Shown here: piece after piece, positions 8,474 to 16,709 of the stretch
How the letters are laid out: every line of letters begins with the position of its first letter
Numbering within the stretch: position 1 is the first letter of the stretch
Assembly: GCF_014055005.1 (NCBI RefSeq)
Contig: NZ_CP059570.1
Span: 310,001-374,000 of the forward strand
Length of the DNA: 64,000 nucleotides
Direction of reading: 5' to 3'
Source of the DNA: Neisseria dentiae
GTDB taxonomy: Bacteria > Pseudomonadota > Gammaproteobacteria > Burkholderiales > Neisseriaceae
Program-made: the position numbers and the translations under genes
The notes under the pieces: generated by a model
Databases searched by the model: none
What the model was told of the DNA's origin: nothing
Seen by the model: only the letters and a program-made list of their open reading frames with translations

Positions 8474-8495
8474 AACCTGTTCCGGCCATATTCAC

Positions 8496-9179
8496 ATGCA
8501 GCTTACCTACACCTTTTCAGACGGCCTCATCGTTCATATCGAACTGAAACGCAGCGCCAAGAAAAATATCATTCTGCGGCCGCATTCGGCCGACACCGTC
8601 CGCATCAACGTGCCGCCCTATCTGAGCGGCAGGCAGTTGCAGGCCTGGCTGGCGGGCAACGAGCCTTTGCTGCTGAAAACCCTCAGCCGCGCCCCGCAAC
8701 CCGCGCCCGAAACCATGCCCGAACGCATTTGGTATCGCGGCGAACGGCATACCCTGCATACCCACGCGCAGACGCATATCCGGCACCAACCGCCGCAAAT
8801 CCTGCTACCCGACGCACCGTGGAGCCGGCAGAAAACCCTGTTGCGCCGCCACCTTGCCGGGCGCGCCGCCGAAACCCTGCTGTCGCGTCTGGCGCAACAC
8901 GCCGCCGCAATGCGGCTGACCCCTGCCGCAACCGCCCTGAGCAATGCCAAAACCTTTTGGGGCGTGTGCCGCAGCCGCACCGGCATCCGTCTCAACTGGC
9001 GTCTTATCGGCGCCCCTGATTTTGTGGCGGATTATGTGTGCATACACGAACTCTGCCATATCCCGCATCCCAACCACAGCCCGCGTTTTTGGGAAATGGT
9101 CAACCGCCATACGCCGCACACAGAGGCCGCCAAAAAGTGGTTGAAACAGCACGGCGGCGAGTTGTTTGTGTTGGATTGA
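8496..9179 (+). CDS. DUF45/YgjP-type zinc metalloprotein
   Basis: This 227-residue protein of the YgjP/DUF45 (SprT-like, M48-related) family is predicted to be a cytosolic zinc metalloprotease-like protein of unknown substrate. The zinc motif HELCH is near residue 187 and is followed by PNHSPRFWEMV, which gives the third ligand His and the family signature. GVCRSRTGIRLNWRL upstream is also typical. ATG 8496 is used because it gives the family's short N-terminal beta region. An uptake sequence inside the coding region encodes FSDGL at residues 7-11. It probably shares a transcript with plsC. Confidence 0.85.
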   Translation: MQLTYTFSDGLIVHIELKRSAKKNIILRPHSADTVRINVPPYLSGRQLQAWLAGNEPLLLKTLSRAPQPAPETMPERIWYRGERHTLHTHAQTHIRHQPPQILLPDAPWSRQKTLLRRHLAGRAAETLLSRLAQHAAAMRLTPAATALSNAKTFWGVCRSRTGIRLNWRLIGAPDFVADYVCIHELCHIPHPNHSPRFWEMVNRHTPHTEAAKKWLKQHGGELFVLD

Positions 9180-9198
9180 AGCGGGCGGGGCAAACGCC

Positions 9199-9232
9199 GT
9201 CGTCATGCTTGGGCCAAGCCTGAATATGATGT
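9199..9232. repeat. Degenerate CGTCATGCTTGGG repeat
   Basis: A decayed copy of the internal arm of the MITE-like elements: CGTCATGCTTGGGCCAAGCC and flanking bases. No terminal repeats are detected. Confidence 0.4.
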
Positions 9233-9269
9233 ATATACTTTTTCTTAAGTTGCTTGACTATATACTGCG

Positions 9270-9301
9270 AAGGCCGTCTGAAAATATTTTCAGACGGCCT
9301 T
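9270..9301. terminator. DUS hairpin between convergent genes
   Basis: A perfect inverted pair of AAGGCCGTCTGAAAA arms surrounds a 2-bp centre. It lies between the plus-strand metalloprotein gene and minus-strand uppP, so it is a bidirectional terminator. Confidence 0.75.
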
Positions 9302-9343
9302 TGTGGCGGGTTTGACGCAATCAATCGTTTTCGGGAAAAACGG

Positions 9344-10171
9344 CTACATTTCCGTCCAGTTTACCCAGCCCATCCACCAAGTGATCAGGATCAAACCGCC
9401 GAAAATAATGCGGTAGTAGGCAAACGGCACATAGTTTTTGGTGGCAACGAATTTCAACAGGGCTTTCACCGCCAAGAGGCCGGCGGCGAAGGCGGAAACG
9501 AAACCCACCGCAATCAGGCCGATGTCTTGCGCGGAAAACAGATGGAAGTGTTTCAACACATCGTAAGTGGTGGCGGCAATCATCACCGGCACGGCCAGAA
9601 AGAATGAAAATTCGGTGGCGACTTTGCGCTCCAGCCCCCACAACATACCGCCCATAATGGTGCTGCCCGAGCGCGAAGTGCCGGGTACCAGCGCGCAGAT
9701 TTGGGCAATGCCCACCACCAGCGCGTCGCGCATACGCATATCGTCCACACTGGTTACTTTCGGCGGAATAAAGCGCTGGCGGCGCTCGATCCACAAAATA
9801 ATAAATCCGCCGATAACCAAGGCCGCAGCCACGGTAATCGGGTTAAACAGCCAAAGTTTGATTTGCTTACTGAAAATCAGGCCGACCACGGCAGCGGGGA
9901 TAAAGGCCACGGCCAGGTTGATCACGAAACGGTTCACCTGTTTGTCGCGGCCGATGTGGGTAACCACATGGGTGAAACGGCGGCGGTATTCGAAGATAAC
10001 CGCCAGCACCGCGCCGAGCTGGATGGCGATTTCAAACACTTTGCCGTTGCTTTTGAAGTTGATCAAATCGCCTACCACAATCAGGTGGCCGGTGCTGGAA
10101 ATCGGCAGAAATTCGGTCAGGCCTTCGATAATGCCCAGAATCAGGGCTTTGAACAATAACAGGATATCCAT
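9344..10171 (-). CDS. uppP: Undecaprenyl-diphosphatase
   Basis: UppP (BacA) dephosphorylates undecaprenyl pyrophosphate to recycle the lipid carrier for peptidoglycan and glycan export; it is an integral inner-membrane protein. It has 275 residues with about eight hydrophobic segments. The N-terminal motif EGLTEFLPISSTGHL and the second motif VPGTSRSGSTIM are the two conserved active-site regions of the family. Overexpression of this family classically gives bacitracin resistance. The start ATG is followed upstream by a cluster of uptake sequences. Confidence 0.96.
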   Translation of the reverse strand: MDILLLFKALILGIIEGLTEFLPISSTGHLIVVGDLINFKSNGKVFEIAIQLGAVLAVIFEYRRRFTHVVTHIGRDKQVNRFVINLAVAFIPAAVVGLIFSKQIKLWLFNPITVAAALVIGGFIILWIERRQRFIPPKVTSVDDMRMRDALVVGIAQICALVPGTSRSGSTIMGGMLWGLERKVATEFSFFLAVPVMIAATTYDVLKHFHLFSAQDIGLIAVGFVSAFAAGLLAVKALLKFVATKNYVPFAYYRIIFGGLILITWWMGWVNWTEM

Positions 10172-10187
10172 AAATCAGGGAGGTTCT

Positions 10188-10243
10188 TTCAGACGGCCGG
10201 GCAGCTTTCAGACGGCCTGGTAAAAATAAATTTCAGGCAGCCT
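10188..10243. repeat. Cluster of uptake sequences of two dialects
   Basis: Two TTCAGACGGC cores (10189-10198 and 10208-10217) are followed by TTCAGGCAGCCT at 10232-10243. The complement of the last, AGGCTGCCTGAA, is the dialect I know from Simonsiella. The region 10172-10362 otherwise holds only the uppP promoter and the dsbA 3' side. Confidence 0.6.
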
Positions 10244-10362
10244 TTTATAGCCTGAAAACCTAACGATTCCGCAACCGCCGCGCCCGGCCGCACTTCTTTG
10301 CGCCGATGCCGCCAGCTTTGCATCATCATTAGGTTTCTTTGCTACGGCTGCCCGCTTGCTGC

Positions 10363-11064
10363 TTATTTGTTGGCAGACTTGGCAATCGACGCGCCCTTGC
10401 TTTTCAGTGCCGGAACGGCTTTTTTAGCGGCCGGCGCTTTCATGCCGCGCTCGCTGCGCACTTTGGCCACCAACTCGTTAATGGTTTTCATGCCGGCGTT
10501 CCAGTCGCCGGTGAATTTCACCTGGTATTTGCCGCCCACGATCACGGTGGGCGTGCCGCTGATTTGGTAGGTGTTGGTCAGCTCTTCCATTTTTTTGGCT
10601 TGGGCGGGGTTGCCGAACGAATCGTAAGCGGCAATCAGTTTCTTGCCGTCGAAGCCCTTCTGGCTTTCGGCCCACTGCTTGAATGTGGCCGTGTCGGCCA
10701 GGTTGATTTTCTGCTCGTAAACGGCTTTAAACACCTCGGGGTTGGCCTGGTATTTCAGGCCGGAGCTGTTCACTGCGGCGGCTACGCGCGCCAAGCCCAG
10801 CATTTCGGGCTGCCAAACAACGTGTTCGGTGCGCAGATAGGTATCGGCAGGGAAAGTTTTGGCATGTTTCAGCAGCACCGGGTCGAGATGGTAGCAATGC
10901 ACGCAGAAATAACCGAAAAATTCGAGCACTTCGATTTTGTCGGCCTGAAGCTGGGGAATCGGCTTGGGCAGAACGGTGTAGTCGGTGCCTTCGGTTGCCG
11001 CATGGGCGTTGGCGGCCAAGCCGAATGCTGCCGCGGCGGCCAGTAAAATGCTTTTCAGTTTCAT
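10363..11064 (-). CDS. dsbA: Thiol:disulfide interchange protein DsbA (soluble type)
   Basis: DsbA oxidises cysteines of exported proteins to disulfides in the periplasm. The 233-residue precursor has a signal peptide ending ANAHA/ATEG, so it is not a lipoprotein, unlike two of the meningococcal paralogues. The active site FFGYFCVHCYHLDP gives Cys54 and Cys57 in a CVHC motif, as in neisserial DsbA; ISGTPTVIV carries the cis-Pro loop. The C-terminus has an unusual Lys/Ala-rich tail of about 30 residues. I use ATG 11064; an in-frame ATG at 11082 overlaps the previous stop region. It follows the SPOR gene by 19 bp and is probably in the same operon. Confidence 0.94.
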   Translation of the reverse strand: MKLKSILLAAAAAFGLAANAHAATEGTDYTVLPKPIPQLQADKIEVLEFFGYFCVHCYHLDPVLLKHAKTFPADTYLRTEHVVWQPEMLGLARVAAAVNSSGLKYQANPEVFKAVYEQKINLADTATFKQWAESQKGFDGKKLIAAYDSFGNPAQAKKMEELTNTYQISGTPTVIVGGKYQVKFTGDWNAGMKTINELVAKVRSERGMKAPAAKKAVPALKSKGASIAKSANK

Positions 11065-11083
11065 GTGTGGTCCTTTTTGCATC

Positions 11084-11893
11084 TTATTTCACGGAGCGGG
11101 CGAAGCTGTCCACGCCGTTGCGTTTGAGGGTTTGTTGGGTGCGGCGGGCGGCATCGCTGCTCATGCGGCCGCTTTGCACGCGGTAAACGGGTTTGCCGTT
11201 GGCTTCGCCTTCCACCACGCTTGACGACACGCCCATCATGGCCAGTTTGGCGCGGTGGGCTTCGGCACTTTCGCGGTTGTTGAACGAACCCATTTGCAGC
11301 ACGGTGCGGCCGCCTTCGTCGTCGGCGGGCTGCTTGCCGCTATCGGCTTTTTTGGCCGTTTCTTTTTTTGCCGTTTCTTTTTTCGCGGCTTCTGCACGGG
11401 CGTTTTCACGCGCTTTTTCGATGCTGCCGCTGTCTAAAATCTGCTCGGGTGTGGGTTTGGCTGCTTTTTTCTGCTCTTCTTTTTTCGGCTGCTCTTTTTT
11501 CGCTTCGGGCTTAGGCTCGGGTTTGGCTTCGGGTTTTTTCACCGCCGGTTTCTGTTCGGTTTTGGGTTTGACTGCGGTTTGGGGCAGCACGGCTGCGGAA
11601 GAGCCGGAGGCGGCAGGCTCGGAAGCGGTTTGCCGGTCTTCGATAAAGCCGCCTAAAACGTCGGAAGCCGTATCAACGGGGGCGCTGGCGGCGGGCGGTG
11701 CGGATGCGGCAGGCTCGCTGCTTTTCGGTGTGAGGATTTCGGGTTTGGGCAGCTCTTTCTGCGCTTCTTCTTTGAATGCTTCTTTATTGCTCTTGTTCAA
11801 AAAGAACAAAACGCCGGCAATCACTGCGGTTGCCAGCAACAAGCCCAACATAAAGCCTGACAGGCCTTTTCCATACTGTTTTTTCGCGCTCAT
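11084..11893 (-). CDS. SPOR-domain cell-division/envelope protein (FtsN-like)
   Basis: This 269-residue bitopic membrane protein has a short cytosolic N-terminus, one membrane segment (about residues 13-31), and a long periplasmic low-complexity region of Pro, Ala, Lys and Glu (about 45-190). That region includes repeated AKKET units. A C-terminal SPOR domain (about 195-269) starts GRTVLQMGSFNNRESAEAHR. SPOR domains bind denuded glycan at the division septum, so an FtsN-like or Tpc (tetrapac)-like role in septation is likely. The gene precedes dsbA closely. The linker is probably fast-evolving. Confidence 0.85.
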   Translation of the reverse strand: MSAKKQYGKGLSGFMLGLLLATAVIAGVLFFLNKSNKEAFKEEAQKELPKPEILTPKSSEPAASAPPAASAPVDTASDVLGGFIEDRQTASEPAASGSSAAVLPQTAVKPKTEQKPAVKKPEAKPEPKPEAKKEQPKKEEQKKAAKPTPEQILDSGSIEKARENARAEAAKKETAKKETAKKADSGKQPADDEGGRTVLQMGSFNNRESAEAHRAKLAMMGVSSSVVEGEANGKPVYRVQSGRMSSDAARRTQQTLKRNGVDSFARSVK

Positions 11894-12005
11894 AAAATAC
11901 CTACGATACCTTGATTTTTATTGGGTGATGCCGTCTGAAAACTGCTGTGCTCCCCAGTTTCCAAGCGGCGCATTTTAGCAATAACTTATGCTTGAAGCAA
12001 AAACC

Positions 12006-13496
12006 TTACAAAGCCCGACGAAAACTTACCGCGCGTAACACATGGGCGCGGCTGACGCCTTCGTCGCCGCCCAAATCGGCCAGCGTGCGCGCCACACGCA
12101 TGATGCGGTGGTAGCTGCGGGCGGAAAGCGAGAGTTTTTCGAGCAGGCCGCCCAGCGTTTCGTGCGCCTCTTTAGAGACCATCGCCGTTTCGTCCAGTTC
12201 CGTTACGCTTAAGGCCGCATTGACCTTGCCCTGCCGGGCATACTGCCGCTCGCGCGCGGCCCGCACGCGCGCCGACACATCGGCGCTGCTCTCGCCGGCC
12301 TGCTGCTGCGCCAGCTCGGCGGCGGAAAGTGCGGGCACTTCGATGGTCAGGTCGATGCGGTCGAGCAGCGGGCCGGAGATTTTGCCGCGGTAGCGGGCGA
12401 TGCTCTCGGGTGTGCAGCGGCAGGGTTTGGCGGGGTGGCCGAGATAGCCGCAGGGGCAGGGGTTCATGGCGGCAACCAGTTGGAATCCGGCGGGATAAAC
12501 GGCTTTGTGCGCCGCGCGGGAAATATGGATTTCGCCGGTTTCCAGCGGTTCGCGCAACACTTCCAGCACCTTGCGGTCAAACTCGGGAAGTTCGTCTAAA
12601 AACAAAATGCCGTTGTGGGCCAATGAAATTTCGCCGGGGCCGGCATTTCCGCCCACCACCGCCACGGGGCTGGAAGTATGGTGGGGGCTTTGAAAAGGCC
12701 GTTGGCCGTGCAAATCCTGCCTGTGGTTGGGCAGCAGCGAGCGCAACGCCCACACTTCGATTAATTCTTCGTCGGTTAGCGGCGGCAGAATGGATGGCAG
12801 GCGCTGGGCGAGCATGGATTTACCCGTGCCGGGCGGCCCCATCATCAACAGGCTGTGGCCGCCGGCGGCGGCGATTTCCAACGCCAGGCGTGCGGTGTGC
12901 TGGCCTTTTACGTCTTTCAAATCGTGCAGGCTGCGGTTTTCAGACGGCCTTTGCGCCATATCGGCCTGCGTTTGCGCCAACGGTTCGACGGCGTTCAGGT
13001 GTGCGGCCACCTGCCCCAAGCTGCCGGCACCGTAAACCGTGATGCCGTTGATGATGGCGGCCTGTTCGGCATTTTGCTGCGGCAGGATAAAGGCGCGGCC
13101 GGCCTTCATGCCCTGCCAGGCCATCGCCAGCGCACCCCGCACGGGGCGCAGCGCGCCCGATAGGGCCAGCTCGCCCGCGAATTCGTATTGCGCCAGTTTG
13201 TCGGCCATAACCTGCCCCGAGGCGGCCAGTATGCCGAGTGCAATCGGCAGGTCGAAGCGGCCGGATTCTTTGGGCAGGTCGGCGGGGGCGAGGTTGACGG
13301 TGATTTTTTTGGCGGGAAATTCAAAGCCGCTCTGGATAATCGCCGCGCGCACGCGGTCGCGGCTTTCTTTGACTTCGGTGTCGGGCAGGCCGACGATATT
13401 AAACGCGGGCAAGCCGTTGGCAAGATGGGCTTCCACCTCCACCAACGGCGCGTTCATGCCGCTTAAGGCGCGGCTGTAAACAAGGGCTAACGACAT
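12006..13496 (-). CDS. comM: ComM/YifB-family AAA+ ATPase (transformation helicase)
   Basis: ComM is a hexameric AAA+ motor that promotes branch migration during natural transformation, extending integration of incoming DNA; this fits an organism full of uptake sequences. The 496-residue protein has the N-terminal Lon-like domain (NIVGLPDTEVKESRDRV), Walker A GPPGTGKS (about 220-227), Walker B ILFLDELPEF, the cysteine cluster CPCGYLGHPAKPCRC, and a C-terminal Mg-chelatase-like helical domain (RSYHRIMRVARTLADL). An uptake sequence inside the gene encodes RPSEN just before the ATPase domain. Confidence 0.95.
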   Translation of the reverse strand: MSLALVYSRALSGMNAPLVEVEAHLANGLPAFNIVGLPDTEVKESRDRVRAAIIQSGFEFPAKKITVNLAPADLPKESGRFDLPIALGILAASGQVMADKLAQYEFAGELALSGALRPVRGALAMAWQGMKAGRAFILPQQNAEQAAIINGITVYGAGSLGQVAAHLNAVEPLAQTQADMAQRPSENRSLHDLKDVKGQHTARLALEIAAAGGHSLLMMGPPGTGKSMLAQRLPSILPPLTDEELIEVWALRSLLPNHRQDLHGQRPFQSPHHTSSPVAVVGGNAGPGEISLAHNGILFLDELPEFDRKVLEVLREPLETGEIHISRAAHKAVYPAGFQLVAAMNPCPCGYLGHPAKPCRCTPESIARYRGKISGPLLDRIDLTIEVPALSAAELAQQQAGESSADVSARVRAARERQYARQGKVNAALSVTELDETAMVSKEAHETLGGLLEKLSLSARSYHRIMRVARTLADLGGDEGVSRAHVLRAVSFRRAL

Positions 13497-13522
13497 TTGG
13501 CAGTCTTCGGTTTCAGACGGCC

Positions 13523-13798
13523 TTATTCGGTTTGTTCGGGCACTTCGGCGGCTTCCTGCGGCTCGGCGGTGCCGCCTTCGAGTTTGGCCAGGCGCGCTTC
13601 GAGTTCGGCCAGTTTGGTACGGGTTTTAATCAGCACCTGCTGCTGGATGTCGAATTCTTCGCGGGTAACCAAATCCATGCGGTTAAACGCGCTGCCGAGC
13701 AGGGCTTTCACGTTTTTTTCAACGTCTTTGGCGGGGCTGTTGGCGATGGTTTCGCTCACTTTGGCCGACACTTCTTCAAATATTTTTTTGCCGATCAT
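13523..13798 (-). CDS. ubiK: Ubiquinone biosynthesis accessory factor UbiK
   Basis: UbiK (YqiC, BMFP-domain family) is a small coiled-coil protein that binds UbiJ and lipids and supports aerobic ubiquinone synthesis. The 91-residue protein starts MIGKKIFEEVSAKVSE. It has a central MDLVTREEFDIQQQVL segment that leads into a predicted coiled coil KTRTKLAELEARLAKLE, then an acidic tail. Family and length fit well. It lies 26 bp upstream of comM with an uptake sequence between them. Confidence 0.9.
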   Translation of the reverse strand: MIGKKIFEEVSAKVSETIANSPAKDVEKNVKALLGSAFNRMDLVTREEFDIQQQVLIKTRTKLAELEARLAKLEGGTAEPQEAAEVPEQTE

Positions 13799-14183
13799 TT
13801 TGCTGCTCCTTAATTCTAGGGGATTGAGGGCATTGTATAGCGAATCAGGCCGTCTGAAAACACGCGTTTATCAAAAGGTTTGCATGAATTAAGAACCTTG
13901 TAAAAACAATTTCAAGGCCGTTTGAAATACTTAAATCCAATCCCGTCATTTACGTGTAGATGGGAATCCGGATGGAAATATTAAGATTTTGATTAAACAA
14001 ATGCTTGGATGCGAAGTACCTAGGTTTCCGTCTGCGTGTGAAGGATGGTTTAAGGTATTTTTACAAAGGTCTTGCTTGTATTTGGTAGTAGTGCGGAAAA
14101 AACCATCGTTTTAAGTTGTGATGTGTTTTTGTAAATGCGCCACTCTCTGGCTTTCAAATAGCCGTCTAAAAGTAAGGGGGAAG
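13799..14183. other. Intergenic region with decayed uptake and dRS3-like repeats
   Basis: This 385-bp stretch without a gene contains an uptake sequence (13848-13859), two degenerate ones (AAGGCCGTTTGAAA near 13914; GCCGTCTAAAA near 14161), and CCCGTCATTTACGTGTAGATGGGAATCC (about 13942-13970 when counted with its flank), which resembles decayed neisserial dRS3-type repeats. I see no RNA gene. Confidence 0.45.
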
Positions 14184-14651
14184 TTATGGGGTTAGCCCCA
14201 GTTTGCGCAGCAAGGCGCGGCTGCCGTCTGAAACGAGGCGGAAGGTTTCGTCGAAATCGCCGGTGTACCACGGGTCGGGCACATGGTTGTAGCCGCTTTC
14301 GGGTATCAGGTCGGTGAGTTTGAAAATTTGTTCGGGGCGGCGGCCGAACAGGCGTTCGAGTTCGGCGAGGTTGTTGTCGTCCATGGCGATGAGAAAGTCG
14401 TAACGGCTGCCGTCGCTCTGCCTAACTTGGCTGCTGGCGAAGCCCGAAGGGTCGATGCCTTGCTGCTTGAGTTTTTTCAGGGTGCCGTTGTGCATGTTTT
14501 CGCCGTTGTGCCAGCCCGAAGTGCCCGAGCTGGCGGTTTCTATGCGGTGTGCCACGCCCGCTTCGGCGGCCTGGCTGCGGAAAACGTATTCGGCCATCGG
14601 CGAGCGGCAGATGTTGCCGAGGCACACGAACAAAATGCGGTAGGTTTTCAT
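14184..14651 (-). CDS. Low-molecular-weight protein-tyrosine phosphatase
   Basis: This 155-residue cytosolic phosphatase of the LMW-PTP/arsenate reductase fold has the P-loop CLGNICRS with nucleophile Cys10 and Arg16 near the start, and the general-acid Asp in VPDPWYTGDFDETF (about residue 127). In bacteria these enzymes often act with tyrosine kinases that control polysaccharide export, but no kinase is visible here. The ATG overlaps the stop of the preceding gene by 4 bp (14648-14651), so translation is coupled to it. A longer open frame upstream is the shadow of that gene. Confidence 0.92.
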   Translation of the reverse strand: MKTYRILFVCLGNICRSPMAEYVFRSQAAEAGVAHRIETASSGTSGWHNGENMHNGTLKKLKQQGIDPSGFASSQVRQSDGSRYDFLIAMDDNNLAELERLFGRRPEQIFKLTDLIPESGYNHVPDPWYTGDFDETFRLVSDGSRALLRKLGLTP

Positions 14652-15739
14652 GATTGTTCTGCAAACAAGGGGTTGTGGCCGGGCAGTTTGAGCGCTTGGG
14701 CGTAGGTGGGCAGTTCGGCTTCTTCGGGCAGCGCGTCGTGCAGCAGGCGGATGTTTTCCACTTGGCATTCGGCCATCAGGTCTAAAAAGTTCTGCTGGAT
14801 GGTGGCAACGCGGTCGGCGGGCGAGAGCGGCCAGGCAAACACTTGGTCGGCCAGCTCGAAGGCGCTGTCGGTGGCGTTGAAGCCGAACAGGATTTTGCCG
14901 CCCTGCTGCGCGGCCATCACCACGCCTGCGCGCGGGCTTTGCAGGCGTACGGCGCGGAGGGCGTTGGCGGCAAACACGTCCATCGCCATGCGCAGGCGCA
15001 TATGGCTGCCGTCGGTGAGGGCGGCCAGCGGCGTGGCGGGGGCGAGCGGGTTGGTGAACAGGGTGAGGCCGGGGCGCGTGAGGGCGGTTTGCCACACCTG
15101 CATCAGCGGCAGCGCGGCTTCGCGCAGGTTGGGGGTTAAGGCCGTCTGAATGTTTTTGTTGCTGTAGCCCAGGGCGAACACCACGTGCACCGACTGCCCT
15201 TGGGGTATGTCCAAATCGGCTTGCGGCAGTTTGGCGGCAAGCGCTTGGGCGGCGGCTTCGTTTTGTTTGGCGGCGAACCATTGGCCGGCGTTAACGGCGG
15301 CCAAATCGGCGGAGCGCACCAGTTTGGGCAGCCAGGTTGCCTGCACCAGCCCGCGCAGGTGCGGATAATCGGCCAGGCAGGCGCACAGTTCTAGCGCGGG
15401 GGCATCGAGCGGCAGCGTTTGCGGCTGGTTGCAGCCGGCCACCAGCACCACGGGCAGGGCGAACCATTGGATTTCATCATCGGTTTTGGCTTGCAGGGTG
15501 TCGTCCAAACCGTTTAACAGCGCGCGGTAGCTGTCGGCATCGGGTGCCATGCTCATGGCCACGGAAAGGCCGAGATAATGGTTTTGCTGCAACATCATAT
15601 AGATTTCGGCCTGTAGCGATTCGGTGGAAAGTTTGCGCTGGGCGGCGGAAGTGCTGTGCACGATTTGCGAGGCGTAGGTGAGCAGGCTGTTTTTGACCGG
15701 ATCGGTAGGATAGGGGCGGGTGTCGGGCAGGGTAAACAT
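14648..15739 (-). CDS. Conserved hypothetical protein coupled to LMW-PTP
   Basis: This 363-residue protein has no signal peptide and no clear membrane segment. It is rich in Ala, Leu and Gln and begins MFTLPDTRPYPTDPVKNSLL. I do not recognise a domain. The middle part contains YLGLSVAMSMAPDADSYRALL and VVLVAGCNQPQTL; the C-terminal part has FFGFNATDS-like and LMAECQVENIRLLHD segments. It lacks nucleotide-binding or catalytic motifs known to me. Its only contextual clue is the 4-bp overlap with the tyrosine phosphatase, which suggests that the two products act together or are needed in fixed ratio. An uptake sequence lies inside the coding region near 15140. Confidence 0.8.
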   Translation of the reverse strand: MFTLPDTRPYPTDPVKNSLLTYASQIVHSTSAAQRKLSTESLQAEIYMMLQQNHYLGLSVAMSMAPDADSYRALLNGLDDTLQAKTDDEIQWFALPVVLVAGCNQPQTLPLDAPALELCACLADYPHLRGLVQATWLPKLVRSADLAAVNAGQWFAAKQNEAAAQALAAKLPQADLDIPQGQSVHVVFALGYSNKNIQTALTPNLREAALPLMQVWQTALTRPGLTLFTNPLAPATPLAALTDGSHMRLRMAMDVFAANALRAVRLQSPRAGVVMAAQQGGKILFGFNATDSAFELADQVFAWPLSPADRVATIQQNFLDLMAECQVENIRLLHDALPEEAELPTYAQALKLPGHNPLFAEQS

Positions 15740-15821
15740 GGTGTTGCTTTCGTGTGTGCGTAAGATGGCGCATTATATAGCGAATCGGTTTGTTTACGGT
15801 ATAAGGCGGCCGGCAGGGCTT

Positions 15822-15854
15822 GAGGCCGTCTGAAAAGATTTTTTCAGACGGCCT
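15822..15854. terminator. DUS hairpin
   Basis: Inverted GAGGCCGTCTGAAAA arms surround a 3-bp centre. It lies past the 3' end of the minus-strand glycohydrolase gene. A TTTGCAAAGG motif follows at 15861-15870. Confidence 0.7.
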
Positions 15855-15897
15855 CAACGGTTTGCAAAGGTTCCGGTATCCGAACACAGCAACGCCG

Positions 15898-16674
15898 TTA
15901 ACGGTTTGCGGAAACGGCCAGCAGCACGCTGCTGATGTCGGCGGGCAGAATGGCCAATGCCTGTTTTACGATTTCGTCGGGAATTTCGCGGTAAAACGCT
16001 TCGGCGATGCTGCCGGCGATGGCGGCCAGCGTGTCGCTGTCGCCGCCGAGCGAAACGGCCAGACGCACGGCGTGCTCGAAACTGCTGCTTTCCAAAAATG
16101 CGGTTAACGCCTGCGGTACGCTGCCTGCGCAGCTTGCGTCGAAGGTGTAGCCGGGGCGGATTTCGTCGCAGCTTTTGCCCAAATCGTAGCCGAACATTTT
16201 TTCGGTTTGCCGTTTGATAAAGGCTTTGCTGCGCCCCGTGCGCGCCCAGTAAACGGCGGCGGCCACGGCTTCGGCGCCTTTGATGCCTTCGGGGTGGTTG
16301 TGGGTGATGGCGGCAGAGGCACGGGCGCAGGCGAGGGTTTCGGCCAGCGTGCCGAACGCCCAGCCCGCCGCCGATACGCGCATGGCCGAGCCGTTGCCCC
16401 AGCTTCGGTAGGGTTGCGGATCGGGCTGCATAATCCAGCGTTGGAACGATGCACCGTAAGCGCCGCGCGGCTCGGGGTAGCGGCGGCACCATGCCTGCAT
16501 CAGGGCGGCCAAATCGGTGCCGCAGCCGCCGAGCACCCAGTCGGCCACGGCGGCGGTGCAGACGGTGTCGTCGGTAAAGCCGCTTTCGGGTGTGAAAAAG
16601 GTGAAGTCGGTGCGCTTGCAGGGGGCGTTTTCAAAACGCGAACCTGCAATATCGCCGATGGCTGCGCCTAACAT
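15898..16674 (-). CDS. ADP-ribosylglycohydrolase family protein
   Basis: This 258-residue, all-alpha DraG-like hydrolase is expected to bind two metal ions and remove ADP-ribose or similar groups. Metal ligands are in FTDDTV (T34-D35-D36-T37) and in the C-terminal LGGDSDTLAAI motif. The N-terminus MLGAAIGDIAGSRFE is characteristic. The family is broad, and the substrate (protein-, nucleic acid- or nucleotide-linked ADP-ribose) is not predictable here. No ADP-ribosyltransferase is seen nearby. It starts just after an uptake sequence and is flanked by the MITE-like element B. Confidence 0.88.
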   Translation of the reverse strand: MLGAAIGDIAGSRFENAPCKRTDFTFFTPESGFTDDTVCTAAVADWVLGGCGTDLAALMQAWCRRYPEPRGAYGASFQRWIMQPDPQPYRSWGNGSAMRVSAAGWAFGTLAETLACARASAAITHNHPEGIKGAEAVAAAVYWARTGRSKAFIKRQTEKMFGYDLGKSCDEIRPGYTFDASCAGSVPQALTAFLESSSFEHAVRLAVSLGGDSDTLAAIAGSIAEAFYREIPDEIVKQALAILPADISSVLLAVSANR

Positions 16675-16709
16675 GGTTCTGCCTTGTTTGTGCGGGTTTC
16701 AGACGGCCC

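Noticed and set aside
13942..13975. Intact dRS3 or Correia element
   Set aside because: Only a loose match (CCCGTCATTTACGTG...ATGGGAATCC); no typical Correia inverted ends are found.
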